Part shown: positions 8,129 through 16,624 of the stretch, piece by piece
Numbering within the stretch: position 1 is the stretch's first letter
How the letters are laid out: each line of letters begins with the position of its first letter
Assembly: GCF_000179575.2 (NCBI RefSeq)
Contig: NC_015636.1
Coordinates: 372,001 to 436,000 of the forward strand
Direction: 5' to 3'
Length of the DNA stretch: 64,000 bases
Source of the DNA: Methanothermococcus okinawensis IH1
GTDB taxonomy: Archaea; AGJL01; Methanococci; Methanococcales; Methanococcaceae
Program-made: the position numbers and the translations under genes
The notes under the pieces: generated by a model
Database searches by the model: none
The model's input: the letters and a program-made list of their open reading frames with translations, nothing else
What the model was told of the DNA's origin: nothing

Positions 8129-9181
8129 ATGGTATCTTATAAGGATGCAGGAGTAGATATTTATAAAGAAGATAAAATAATAAAAGCATTGATATCTCAA
8201 ATAACATTCAAAAGGAACGATAGTATAAAACCAGCAGAAGAATTAAAAGGACACTATGCCGGGGCAATAGAATTCGGAGATTATTATTTAGTTTTATGCA
8301 CCGACGGAGTAGGTAGTAAGATGATTGTTGCAGAGATGGCAAATAAATTTGATACTGTTCCAATAGATATGATAGCCATGAATGTAAATGATGCTATATG
8401 TATAGGGGCAGAACCTGTGGCACTTGTGGATTATATGGCAGTTGAAGATATAAATGAGGATATCGCAAAACAAATAGGTAAGGGACTAAACGAAGGATTA
8501 AAAGAATCCAATATAAACTTAATTGGTGGAGAAACCGCAACACTTCCAGATATGGTAAAAGGAATAGATATTGCTGGAACGGTGCTTGCCATTGTGAAAA
8601 AGGATGAAATAATATCAGGAAATAATGTAAAAAAAGGAGATGTGATTATAGGGCTTAGAAGCAGTGGCATACATAGTAATGGGTTATCCCTTGCAAGAAA
8701 GGTATTTTTTGACATTGGAAAGATGAATATAAACGACAAATTATCCCATGGAAAAACCATTGCAGAGGAGCTCCTAACTCCAACAAGAATATATGTTAAA
8801 CCAGTTTTAGATATGATTAAAAAGGTGGATGTTAAGGGGTTAGCACATATTACAGGAGGAGGATTTAGGAAGTTAATAAGGTTAAATAAAAATGTAGTTT
8901 ATTTAATTAACAATATTCCCGAACCTCTACCACTATTTAAAGAAATACAAAGGATTGGAAATGTTTCAGACGAGGAAATGTTTAGAACATTCAATATGGG
9001 TATTGGATTTTGTGTGGTAGTTGATAAAGAAGATGCTGAAAAGGTTATTGAAATTGCAAACCATTATAATATTCCAGCTTATATCATTGGAAAAATAGAG
9101 GATGAAGTTGAAGTAAATGGAGAAAAAATAAATAATAAGGTCATCGTTGAATATAAAAACAAAAAAATGATAATGAAATAA
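8129..9181 (+). CDS. purM: Phosphoribosylformylglycinamidine cyclo-ligase (AIR synthetase)
   Basis: A 350-residue protein of the normal PurM length. It converts FGAM and ATP to AIR in purine synthesis. Visible family motifs are SYKDAGVDIYK at the N-terminus, TDGVGSKMIVAE (ATP and Mg site), LIGGETATLPDMV, and the late LAHITGGGFRKL. The start is ATG with GGTGAAAAA upstream. It is monocistronic; the 150 bp upstream are AT-rich with no recognisable structure. Confidence 0.95.
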   Translation: MVSYKDAGVDIYKEDKIIKALISQITFKRNDSIKPAEELKGHYAGAIEFGDYYLVLCTDGVGSKMIVAEMANKFDTVPIDMIAMNVNDAICIGAEPVALVDYMAVEDINEDIAKQIGKGLNEGLKESNINLIGGETATLPDMVKGIDIAGTVLAIVKKDEIISGNNVKKGDVIIGLRSSGIHSNGLSLARKVFFDIGKMNINDKLSHGKTIAEELLTPTRIYVKPVLDMIKKVDVKGLAHITGGGFRKLIRLNKNVVYLINNIPEPLPLFKEIQRIGNVSDEEMFRTFNMGIGFCVVVDKEDAEKVIEIANHYNIPAYIIGKIEDEVEVNGEKINNKVIVEYKNKKMIMK

Positions 9182-9315
9182 TAATCCAAAAATCTCCATA
9201 TTTCATAATATGTTTTATTTAATTTTTTATTTTTAATATTTATTTTTATTTTAACCAAAAATTTTATATATAACTATGTATTATTTAATAAAAGTAAATA
9301 AATTATATATAAATT

Positions 9316-9389
9316 GGGCTGGTAGATCAGACTGGGAGATCGCCGCATTGGCTATGCGGAGGCCGCGGGTTCAAATCCCGCCCAGTCCA
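9316..9389 (+). tRNA. tRNA-Ala(GGC)
   Basis: Acceptor GGGCTGG/CCAGTCC with one G-T pair. The anticodon stem CCGCA/TGCGG closes the loop TTGGCTA (anticodon GGC, with an unusual pyrimidine at position 37). The T arm is GCGGG-TTCAAAT-CCCGC and the discriminator A. CCAAAAATTTTATATATA at about 9255-9272 is a good BRE/TATA promoter 45 bp upstream. Confidence 0.92.
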
Positions 9390-9447
9390 TTTTTATTTTT
9401 AGTGGATATTCATATTTATATATTGTTTTAAAAAAATAAAAATATTA

Positions 9448-10308
9448 TTATAATATCTCTTTTAATGCAGATGGTATTTCTGAAATTTTTCTTACAACAT
9501 GAGCTCCGGCATTTTTTAATGTATTCATTTTACTTTCCGCTGTGCCTACTCCTCTCTCTATAATTGCTCCGGCATGTCCCATCCTCTTACCTTCGGGTGC
9601 TGTTTGTCCTGCAATATATGCTATTACTGGTTTTTTCATTTTTTTAATATATTCTGCTGCTATTTCTTCATTACTTCCTCCTATTTCTCCAATCATTACA
9701 ATAGCATCTGTATCTTTATCATTTTCAAACATTTCAAGTATTTCAACATATCCAAGACCAATAGTTGGGTCTCCCCCTATTCCTACACAGGATGATTGTC
9801 CAAATCCATTACTTATCAATTCATTTGCAATTTCATAGGTTAATGTTCCACTTCTTGAAACCATTCCGATTCTTCCTTCTTTTAAAACTTTCATAGGAAT
9901 AATACCTAATTTCCCAACCTTTGGAGATGCGATTCCTGGGGTATTTGGTCCAATTATTTTAACTCCTTTCTGTTTTGCATAATTTATTATATCCATTGTA
10001 TCATGAACGGGGATATGTTCTGTAATAATTACCACAAGCTCAATACCTGCATCAATTGCCTCATAGGCTGCATCCTTTGCAAATGGTGCTGGAACGAATA
10101 TTACTGATGCGTTTGCACCGTGTTTCTCAACAGTTTCCGCAACTGTATCATATACAGGAATTCCATAAATTTCTTTTCCACCTTTTCCAGGAGTTACTCC
10201 TGCAACTATATTTGTTCCGCATTCAAGCATATTTTTTGTATGGAAACTTCCCTGCTTTCCCGTAATTCCCTGAACTATTGCTCTTGTGTTTTCATCTAAA
10301 AGTATCAA
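9448..10308 (-). CDS. sucD: Succinyl-CoA synthetase (ADP-forming) alpha subunit
   Basis: A 286-residue protein. It has the CoA-binding motif [12 protein letters not shown] near the N-terminus, [23 protein letters not shown], and [11 protein letters not shown], in which the His is the phosphorylated catalytic residue. It pairs with SucB, which is not in this window, to interconvert succinate and succinyl-CoA. In methanococci this belongs to the incomplete reductive TCA route. AGAGGTGAAATTTTG precedes the start region. A separate subunit gene is usual here. Confidence 0.95.
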   Translation of the reverse strand: MILLDENTRAIVQGITGKQGSFHTKNMLECGTNIVAGVTPGKGGKEIYGIPVYDTVAETVEKHGANASVIFVPAPFAKDAAYEAIDAGIELVVIITEHIPVHDTMDIINYAKQKGVKIIGPNTPGIASPKVGKLGIIPMKVLKEGRIGMVSRSGTLTYEIANELISNGFGQSSCVGIGGDPTIGLGYVEILEMFENDKDTDAIVMIGEIGGSNEEIAAEYIKKMKKPVIAYIAGQTAPEGKRMGHAGAIIERGVGTAESKMNTLKNAGAHVVRKISEIPSALKEIL

Positions 10309-10866
10309 AATTTCACCTCTCTTCTAAGTATATACTAAAAAGTAAAATATAATATAATAAAAATAAAAATAAATAATTAATAATATCATTTAAATCGGTA
10401 AGTTAAATATATATTGCCTCCTATTTTAAATAATTTATTAATAATATGTTGATAGAATTTTAATTTATCTTTTATCTATGATTAATAATTATTATGTCCT
10501 GTTTTTATTTCTCATAAAACTAAAAACCTGAGCTCGGAAAATTACCCATAATACTAATTTAAAAATAATAAATATTAAACATTCCATGACCTGATACTTT
10601 TAAATATCATTTTTATAACATTATATCGTGGATGAGGAACATTATAAAAAATACGGATATATGCCGGTAAATTATAGTAATCAATTACGTTAATTTATAT
10701 AATCAATAAATATAACCATCAAATCTTAAAAACGATTTAAACCTTATTTTACCTCACTAATTAACAACAAACAAAAACAATAACTAAAAAACATAATTAC
10801 ATTTTAAAAAATTGTATTGTTGTTATTGATAATGTCAATATTGTTAATAATATATGGGGAAAAACT
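10309..10866. other. Non-coding scar with possible remnants of an older integration
   Basis: No gene is supported in these 558 bases. Two things stand out. Around 10624-10660, CGTGGATGAGGAACATTATAAAAAATAC looks like a decayed copy of the att region at 11519-11550. At about 10807-10856 the + frame reads CIVVIDNVNIVNN, resembling the C-terminal tail HTVINNANVVNIK of the element's wHTH gene at 21355. Both lie just upstream of the nuclease gene whose partner in the element also follows that wHTH gene. Confidence 0.4.
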
Positions 10867-11391
10867 ATGCTTAAAAAAATATTCAATGGAAGTAAAAAAA
10901 TATACAAAAAATTAACCCTACCTGAGAAAGAATACAGAACATGGATAGCACATCAAAAAGGAGAGGCTTTTGAAAGTTATGTATTAAATCAATTATTTCC
11001 AGAAGAATATTTTGAAATCTTAGATATGACGCACAATTTTGAAACTAATTCAAAAAGGTATGTTAAAAAATCATTAAAACCAGATTTTCTTTTAAAAGAT
11101 AAAAAAACTGGAAAGATTTTTTATGTTGAATGCAAATACAGAAGTAAATTATATCAAGATAAATTTCACTGGGCTAAAAGTAATGAACAATCTAACAGAT
11201 ACAGAACAATAGAAAAAGAAGAAAACATACAAACATATATAGCTATGGGACTTGGAGGAACTCCAGAAAATCCAGATAATATATATTTAATGCCACTAAA
11301 AGAAATAAAATACAACGCTCTTTTTCCAAGTATTTTAAAAAATTGGGAAATTACAAACAAATATGATGTTTTTAAAATTGTCAATCTTTAA
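10867..11391 (+). CDS. PD-(D/E)XK-fold nuclease-like protein
   Basis: A 174-residue protein. KPDFLLKDKKTGKIFYVECK (about residues 75-94) has the D...ExK spacing of a restriction-endonuclease-like active site. GEAFESYV near residue 32 supplies the conserved N-terminal Glu helix. The last 280 bp are almost identical to a frameshifted copy inside the element (22046-22325). The gene lies just outside the left end of that element and may be a relic of an earlier related one. GGGGAAAAACT precedes the ATG. The biological target is unknown; a Holliday-junction or restriction role is possible. Confidence 0.65.
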   Translation: MLKKIFNGSKKIYKKLTLPEKEYRTWIAHQKGEAFESYVLNQLFPEEYFEILDMTHNFETNSKRYVKKSLKPDFLLKDKKTGKIFYVECKYRSKLYQDKFHWAKSNEQSNRYRTIEKEENIQTYIAMGLGGTPENPDNIYLMPLKEIKYNALFPSILKNWEITNKYDVFKIVNL

Positions 11392-11520
11392 AGTAAGTAT
11401 TCTATACCTGAGCTCCGATACTTATAAATACCTTTATAGTTACAGACTTATTTATATATTAATTTATTTAGGTAATTAGCATATAGCATATATAATAACA
11501 GTATAATGACGGTAGTTTCG

Positions 11521-11537
11521 ATGGATGATGAGAGTTA
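11521..11537 (+). repeat. attL: left 17 bp core of the integrated element
   Basis: ATGGATGATGAGAGTTA here is identical to 23829-23845. It contains an ATGATGA box C. To its left GGTAGTT (11511-11517) could pair with AGCTACC (23911-23917) beyond the right copy. This suggests the original uninterrupted host sRNA gene was split here. Confidence 0.75.
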
Positions 11538-11543
11538 TAACAT

Positions 11544-11566
11544 TAAAAATATACCTAAAAGGTATA
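11544..11566 (+). repeat. Left arm repeat of the element
   Basis: A 23 bp sequence identical to 23799-23821, containing the inverted repeat TATACC-TAAAA-GGTATA. It lies 6 bp inside the left core; its twin lies 7 bp inside the right core. It is a likely arm-type binding site for the integrase or the RHH protein. Confidence 0.65.
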
Positions 11567-12041
11567 ATATATGTTTAATACATTACATTATATAAATATT
11601 ACTATTTTAACAATTTTCAAAAAAACGACCTAAAAAGCCTTATTTTTTCAAAGCTTTAAAATCGATTTAAAGCACAATTATAACATTATTACAACAAAAA
11701 AAGCATAAATAAATAAATCAAAAATAAACCTTCTTTTACTTATACTGAAATTTCACAGCTCAACACATTGATAACTATTATTAGCCCTAACGGGCAAGGT
11801 CACAACTAAAAGCTCATAGTAATAATACAACTTAAAAAAGTCAAGATGGCATAGCATAGCTATGCCAATATAAACCGCCTTCGGCGGTAAAGTTTGGGGG
11901 GAGAAAAGAGAAAGTAGACTGGGTTCAGGAGCTCGGTCCCGTAGCATTAACACACATATGTGTGTAAGTAATACTAAAAAATGTGAGCTCTGGCAAAAGA
12001 GTAATAACATATGAAAGGAGAAAAGTTATAAAAAGAGGGGA
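11567..12041. other. Hairpin-rich non-coding left end of the element
   Basis: No gene is supported. Short perfect hairpins line up at about 11780-11960: GCCC-TAAC-GGGC, GGCATAGC...GCTATGCC, CCGCC-TTC-GGCGG and CACACATATGTGTG, interrupted by TTGGGGGGAG and two GAGCTC sites. It is the only long gene-free stretch in the element, so it is the best candidate for a replication origin or a structured RNA. No TATA box or iteron set is clear. Confidence 0.45.
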
Positions 12042-12299
12042 TTATTTCATAAAATCTTTAAGTTTCTTAGGCTTTAATTTACAATATTCCTTATATAATG
12101 CGTCTGCAACACATTTATTTTTGTATGCTGTCTTTTTATTAGATGATTCTTTTGATTTTTTATAAAAACTCTGACTCAGTCTATAAAAATCCAGAGCTTT
12201 TTTTTCGTCAGGTTTTGATTTGGAGAATATACTTTCCTTAACACATGATACAAAATCTGTAAGCCATTTCCTATCATTCCTATCCAAAACTCTTCTCAT
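12042..12299 (-). CDS. Small basic protein, unknown
   Basis: An 85-residue, lysine-rich protein (about a quarter Lys/Arg) with no membrane segment or recognised motif. GAGGTGATTAT precedes the ATG. The ATG lies a few bases after the TGA of the upstream ATPase gene, so it is translated with it as the last gene of the element's minus-strand operon. The charge fits nucleic-acid binding, but nothing more can be said. Confidence 0.6.
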   Translation of the reverse strand: MRRVLDRNDRKWLTDFVSCVKESIFSKSKPDEKKALDFYRLSQSFYKKSKESSNKKTAYKNKCVADALYKEYCKLKPKKLKDFMK

Positions 12300-12303
12300 A
12301 TAA

Positions 12304-12831
12304 TCACCTCATAGACCTAATAAACTCAGAAGCTCTTTTAGCTTTTCTTTTTCTTTCTTTCAGTTTCTGAGCTCTGAAAAATTTTGGAAATCCTTCTTGC
12401 AATAAATCAACTTCAAAAAAAACACCTCCTTCAATAACCAATAAACCAGGAGACAATATATTCAACTCTTTAAACATGGAACGAATATCCTTATCAAACA
12501 ATGATTTACTTGGGGAAGTGGTAATAATCATAGGCAATACCTCTCGTATTTCCTGAATTAATTTTGCAAATTCTCTATTTTTCTTAGAAGAACTATCTCT
12601 TTTATAGAACTTAGTAGCGAAATCATCCAAAAAAATACAATGATAATTACATAAGTCATCAGGTATATCTTCAACATCATAACATATCTTAACCTTAAAG
12701 TTATTACTTATCATCTCGTATGCCATAGCCATCATATGTGTAGTTTTTCCTGAGCCTCTTGCACCAGAAATAATAAAAGAATCATGCTCAGTTTTTTCAA
12801 TATTATATTTTAACCATTCCGAAATTTTCAT
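12304..12831 (-). CDS. P-loop ATPase of the element
   Basis: A 175-residue protein. Walker A GARGSGKTT is at residues 23-31 and Walker B HCIFLDDF at about 68-75. A possible sensor, PMIITTSPS, follows at about 101-109, and the tail is strongly basic. It has only one small RecA/AAA-type core. It is too short for a HerA/FtsK or A32 packaging motor; DnaC-like loaders and virion ATPases of membrane-enclosed archaeal viruses are comparable in size. It lies in an operon with membrane proteins (stop/start overlap with 12828-13097), which favours a virion or membrane role. GGTGAT precedes the ATG. Confidence 0.7.
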   Translation of the reverse strand: MKISEWLKYNIEKTEHDSFIISGARGSGKTTHMMAMAYEMISNNFKVKICYDVEDIPDDLCNYHCIFLDDFATKFYKRDSSSKKNREFAKLIQEIREVLPMIITTSPSKSLFDKDIRSMFKELNILSPGLLVIEGGVFFEVDLLQEGFPKFFRAQKLKERKRKAKRASEFIRSMR

Positions 12832-13097
12832 TTACTATCACCATTCTCCAAACTCTCAACTTCAATAAGACTATACAATTTCCTAAGAACTCCTGGATTA
12901 CTAACTATCTGTATATAATATGGCAACAATTGTGGATTACGATGACATAATCTTGTTAGCCTATTTTTCAACCATTGTTGTTTTATTTCATCTGAAACCT
13001 CAGCTTTTTCCATAACTGATAATAAAAGATTATGGAGCTGGCTCGGATACCTTGGAGGTATTATCGACCTTGCCAACTCCTTCGTATATTCTACCAT
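12828..13097 (-). CDS. Unknown small protein
   Basis: An 89-residue, probably all-helical soluble protein with no recognised motif (MVEYTKELARS at the start, SLENGDSK at the end). The first 68 bp overlap the end of the membrane coiled-coil gene in another frame, with GGTGATGTGA as ribosome binding site inside that gene. Its stop overlaps the ATPase start. Translational coupling makes it likely real and functionally tied to the ATPase. Confidence 0.65.
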   Translation of the reverse strand: MVEYTKELARSIIPPRYPSQLHNLLLSVMEKAEVSDEIKQQWLKNRLTRLCHRNPQLLPYYIQIVSNPGVLRKLYSLIEVESLENGDSK

Positions 13098-14142
13098 TCA
13101 CATCACCTAACATTTTTATAAGTTCTTGCAGTTGCTTATTATCTTCCTCAATAATATCCTCTTCCTCAATTTTTTCTAATTTATCCAGTTCGAATTCACT
13201 AACTTCAGGTTTTAAATCTTTCATATAAATATTTATTAATTTAGAAACAGTTTTAGTAACTTCGCTAGCAAATGCGTTCTTTAATTTCGAATATTCTACA
13301 TACATATTTGAAATCTTCTCATTCATTTCTTTGAAAACATTTGCATTTGTTAGAAATTCTATTTCTGAAAACATATGAACATCAGAAAAAAATATCTTTT
13401 TATTTTCCCAGTCAATTCTATCAACCAACCAAACAATCCCACCATCTTCACCAGTAAAGCTTAAACTTTCTAAGAGCTCATTTTTATAATTTTTAAGTTC
13501 GTTAATTTCATCTTTCAACTGTTCATAACGTTCTCTTGCAGACATATATTCATCTACGATTTTATTATATTCTTTGTAATTAGTTTTTTCTTTTCCAATA
13601 GCTTTTCTGTATGCTTTTTTAATTCTTTTTTTAGTAATTTTTTTAAGGGCTTTGTAATAAAAAATAACCTTCTCTAAATCATCAACAACCTTTTCTTTTG
13701 CTTTTATTTCTGCTTCCAATTCCCTTACTTCTTTAAATAATTTTTCTAATTCTTTAATACTACCTGCAAATTCAATCCTACTAATATATTTCTTTTTCAA
13801 CCCAACTATTTCCCATTCTCCACTTAAAAATAATTTTTTTGGGAAATAGTATGGCGTTATACTTCTTTTTTCTAAATCTACATGAAGAAAAACTAAATAA
13901 TCCACTTTAAAGAAACTTTTAACAAATAAATAAACTGGAAAGAAAAATATAATTGAACCCAATAATATAGAAAATAACCAGAAAGGAGCAAACTTCAAAA
14001 TATAATACAATACAATTAATACAATAGCCACTTTTAAAAATTTCAAAAGAAAAGATTTTAAAGATAAAAATACCTCATACTTCCAATCATACTGATAAGT
14101 AATATTATCAACATTTTTTTTAACTTCTTCCATTATTGCCAC
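13030..14142 (-). CDS. Membrane protein with long coiled coil
   Basis: A 370-residue protein. Residues about 25-75 form two hydrophobic helices (VAIVLIVLYYILKFAPFWLF and the following segment). A long Lys/Glu-rich coiled coil spans about 125-220, then a mixed domain, then an acidic tail with EKIEEEDIIEEDNKQ. It is likely anchored in the membrane with a large cytoplasmic part. No family is recognised. It overlaps the preceding secreted-protein gene by 10 bp and the following gene by 68 bp, so it belongs to the structural/ATPase operon. Confidence 0.7.
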   Translation of the reverse strand: MAIMEEVKKNVDNITYQYDWKYEVFLSLKSFLLKFLKVAIVLIVLYYILKFAPFWLFSILLGSIIFFFPVYLFVKSFFKVDYLVFLHVDLEKRSITPYYFPKKLFLSGEWEIVGLKKKYISRIEFAGSIKELEKLFKEVRELEAEIKAKEKVVDDLEKVIFYYKALKKITKKRIKKAYRKAIGKEKTNYKEYNKIVDEYMSARERYEQLKDEINELKNYKNELLESLSFTGEDGGIVWLVDRIDWENKKIFFSDVHMFSEIEFLTNANVFKEMNEKISNMYVEYSKLKNAFASEVTKTVSKLINIYMKDLKPEVSEFELDKLEKIEEEDIIEEDNKQLQELIKMLGDVNGRIYEGVGKVDNTSKVSEPAP

Positions 14143-14846
14143 CCTGCAAGTATTTCATTCTCCTTTCTCTTTTTTTCTCTTCTAGCGATTAATATAGCAA
14201 GCACCAATGCCAAAATACCACCACTTATGAAATAAACTATTTTCGAAAGTATTAACTGCCCAACTTCAACCTTAGTATATGTTTTCTGTTCTTCATTATA
14301 ATAATCAATATAATCTTGATGTATAACAGTCAAACAGCCTGTGTCAAATATTGTATCATTAGCTGTCTTATTACTATTACAAATTACTCTAAATCTAACC
14401 TTATTTACTTCTCCATTAAAATTAAACTTAAATTTAACATAACTATCGCTAAAATTGTATTCTTTCAAAGTATCATTATTTACATAAACAAATAAAGCTA
14501 AATTTTTATTATTTTTATTAAAAACATCCAAATAAACACTATCGTAAATTATGAAACATTTTTCTTTATATGCTAATGAAATTGAACTATTTTCATGGGC
14601 GGATATAATATGAACATCAAAATCATTACTGGCTTTATAAATCTTCCCATAATTAGTTTTATCCAACAATCTATAATCATATTTTATTGATTTTACATCT
14701 TTAAAAATCGAATATGTTTTATTCTGAATACTTTGAACTGATTCATTTACTATGTTTTTAGTAATATTTCCAGTATTTTCAGCAAAAGCAAATGAGCTCA
14801 TGTATAATAAAAATAAAAATAAAATAAAAATCAAACGCATCCTCAT
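14133..14846 (-). CDS. Type I membrane glycoprotein-like protein
   Basis: A 237-residue protein with a classical signal peptide (RLIFILFLFLLYMSSFAFA, cleavage likely after AFA at about 22). An exposed domain with many N-x-S/T sequons follows, then a C-terminal transmembrane helix (about 205-225) and a short basic tail REKKRK. The topology is that of a spike or receptor-like surface protein. It overlaps the next small membrane gene and the downstream coiled-coil gene. No homologue is recognised. Confidence 0.7.
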   Translation of the reverse strand: MRMRLIFILFLFLLYMSSFAFAENTGNITKNIVNESVQSIQNKTYSIFKDVKSIKYDYRLLDKTNYGKIYKASNDFDVHIISAHENSSISLAYKEKCFIIYDSVYLDVFNKNNKNLALFVYVNNDTLKEYNFSDSYVKFKFNFNGEVNKVRFRVICNSNKTANDTIFDTGCLTVIHQDYIDYYNEEQKTYTKVEVGQLILSKIVYFISGGILALVLAILIARREKKRKENEILAGWQ

Positions 14847-15049
14847 AAAAACACCTTTTTACCTGTATTCCAAACCAAAGCACCCCAACAAAAATCAATA
14901 ATATTACAAAGTAAATCCGAAAGTTCTATCTTAAAACCAAATAAAGAAACCAAATCATGACTTCCTAAAATAGGATACAAAAATAAATTCTTAAACAAAA
15001 TATCTTGTATCCCAAAAAAACCAATAACAAATAATATTATAGTTATCAA
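14843..15049 (-). CDS. Small hydrophobic protein
   Basis: A 68-residue protein with an N-terminal hydrophobic helix and a second weaker one. The start is TTG at 15049; GAGGCGA lies rather far upstream, so the start is uncertain. Its stop overlaps the ATG of the secreted protein downstream. It could be a small membrane component of a particle. Confidence 0.5.
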   Translation of the reverse strand: MITIILFVIGFFGIQDILFKNLFLYPILGSHDLVSLFGFKIELSDLLCNIIDFCWGALVWNTGKKVFL

Positions 15050-15092
15050 TCCCCAATCTCGCCTCTTGAAATATTTTCTTTTTTTTTATAAA

Positions 15093-15359
15093 TCATTCAT
15101 CATCATCTCCCAAAAATTCTCCTATAATTGGAAGTTTTTTACCAAACCAAAGAAGCAAGAGCAAAGTCACCAAAATAACTGCCAAGTACACAATAGGAGC
15201 TCCGATACCAAACTGGCTTGAACTTGAACTAGCAATATCCCAAGTATGGAAATAATAACTAATTGGAGATGTAACCAAATCAAAGAATGATTTTATAATA
15301 TTAATAATGCCCTTCATAATTTCAGAAAAAAAACTCTGAAAATAACTAGTAAAATCCAC
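15093..15359 (-). CDS. Small membrane protein with FGIGAPIV motif
   Basis: An 88-residue protein. The amphipathic N-terminal half is followed by SSSSSQFGIGAPIVYL and a strong transmembrane helix (about 55-75), ending in the acidic EFLGDDDE. The FGIGAPIV motif and the helix after it also occur at the C-terminus of the next gene upstream (15371-16239), so the two are related in their membrane anchors. GAGGTGG precedes GTG at 15359, which I prefer over the GTG three codons earlier. A structural membrane protein of the element is plausible. Confidence 0.65.
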   Translation of the reverse strand: MDFTSYFQSFFSEIMKGIINIIKSFFDLVTSPISYYFHTWDIASSSSSQFGIGAPIVYLAVILVTLLLLLWFGKKLPIIGEFLGDDDE

Positions 15360-15370
15360 AAATACCACCT

Positions 15371-16239
15371 CTATGTAGGTATAACTAAACCTATGATAAA
15401 TCTAATTATTCCATAAACTATCAGTATTATTATTATGTATGCCAAAGTCCATACAATCGGAGCTCCGATACCAAAGCTCTCAGAGACTGAATTTACAATA
15501 TTACATACGGAATTAATACCATCTTTAACAAAATTAATACACGATTGAATAAATTTACTTGGTATGCTCAGCAAAGATTTAACAAATGAACCAATTGCAG
15601 AATCTACAACAGAACTTATTAAATTTTCAATATTATTTTTTGTTATACCAACAGCATTTTTTATTGGAGTTACAACCGCATTAATTACAGATGAACCACT
15701 ATCTCCTGAATCATCACTTCCTGAATCATCATCCCAAGAACTGCCTCCATCATCACTTCCTGAATCATCATCCCAAGAACTGCCTCCATCATCACTTCCT
15801 GAATCATCATCCCAAGAACTGCCTCCATCATCACTTCCTGAATCATCATCCCAAGAACTGCCTCCATCATCACTTCCTGAATCATCATCCCAAGAACTGC
15901 CTCCATCATCACTTCCTGAATCATCACGAGCACCAGCACCGCCACCTCCTGAACCACCAGAAACTGTTGATATTGCATTGCTAACCGTTGAAGCTGCATT
16001 TGAAGCCCAAGAACCAACTGTTGAGACCGCAGAACTTACTGTATTGCTAACCGTTGAAGCTGCATTTGAAGCCCAAGAACCAACTGTTGAGACCGCAGAA
16101 CTTACTGTATTGCTAACCGTTGAAGCAACTGAGCCAATAGTATCAGATATACCACTCACAACAGAACCAAAACTCCAAGCATAACAAGAATTTATAGAAA
16201 TGCATAAAATTAAAAGTAAAGCAAAGATTTTTTATTCAT
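15371..16239 (-). CDS. Secreted low-complexity surface protein with FGIGAPIV anchor; reading frame broken near the start
   Basis: The open frame from GTG 16159 gives 262 residues. Two Ser/Ala/Val repeats of about 24 residues (NTVSSAVSTVGSWASNAAST) come first, then five acidic 11-residue repeats of the type SGSDDGGSSWDD (33 bp units, about 15710-15930). A helical region follows, then FGIGAPIVW with a transmembrane end. Upstream, GGTGATTTA and ATG 16239 start a perfect signal peptide (LLLILCISINSCYA) that enters the long frame only if one A is added to the A6 run at 16228-16233. The full gene is therefore probably 16239-15371 with a 1 nt deficit. Confidence 0.65.
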
Positions 16240-16248
16240 AGCATTAAA

Positions 16249-16623
16249 TCACCTTATCAATTTACCAGATGTGAAGTAATTAAATGATACTACACCAAAG
16301 AAAGCAAAATACCCCATTAAAAACATCAGACAATAGGGGTCTCCTGACAAAGCACCTCCAACAACCGAATTCCCAAACTGAGTATAGTATCCAACAATAG
16401 CTCCTAAGAATCCCCCTAATAGACCAGATACAGATTTTAACCTATTAGTAACAGGAGACACATAAGCAGAAACTCCAAGCATTGAACCAATACTCATTAA
16501 TAATGAGCTCATCCAATCTCCAACCAAATACGAAGACAATATACTAAACACTATTGCCAAAAAATAAGGGATAATATGCCCCAAATCAGAAACTGGATTT
16601 TTATGAATTCTATAATAACCCAT
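16249..16623 (-). CDS. Multi-pass membrane protein of the element
   Basis: A 124-residue protein with about four hydrophobic helices and glycine-rich turns (LLGGFLGAIVGYY, SVVGGALSGDP). GGAGGAGATAAT directly precedes the ATG at 16623; the longer open frame upstream is not used. It lies between the two surface-protein genes. Size and topology resemble matrix or internal membrane proteins of membrane-enclosed archaeal viruses, but no sequence family is recognised. Confidence 0.65.
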   Translation of the reverse strand: MGYYRIHKNPVSDLGHIIPYFLAIVFSILSSYLVGDWMSSLLMSIGSMLGVSAYVSPVTNRLKSVSGLLGGFLGAIVGYYTQFGNSVVGGALSGDPYCLMFLMGYFAFFGVVSFNYFTSGKLIR

Positions 16624-16624
16624 A

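Noticed and set aside
11753-12010. Minus-strand open frame of 85 residues at the left end of the element
   Set aside because: It crosses the hairpin run, has no ribosome binding site and its composition is unlike its neighbours.
12304-12831. A32/FtsK-type packaging ATPase
   Set aside because: Only about 175 residues with a minimal P-loop core and no arginine-finger region that I can identify; no capsid gene of the double-jelly-roll type is present.
15564-16184. Plus-strand open frame of 206 residues with Ser/Pro/Glu repeats, and two further repeat-containing frames at 15685-16017 and 15691-15984
   Set aside because: They mirror the 33 bp repeats of the minus-strand surface protein, have no ribosome binding site and run against the operon.
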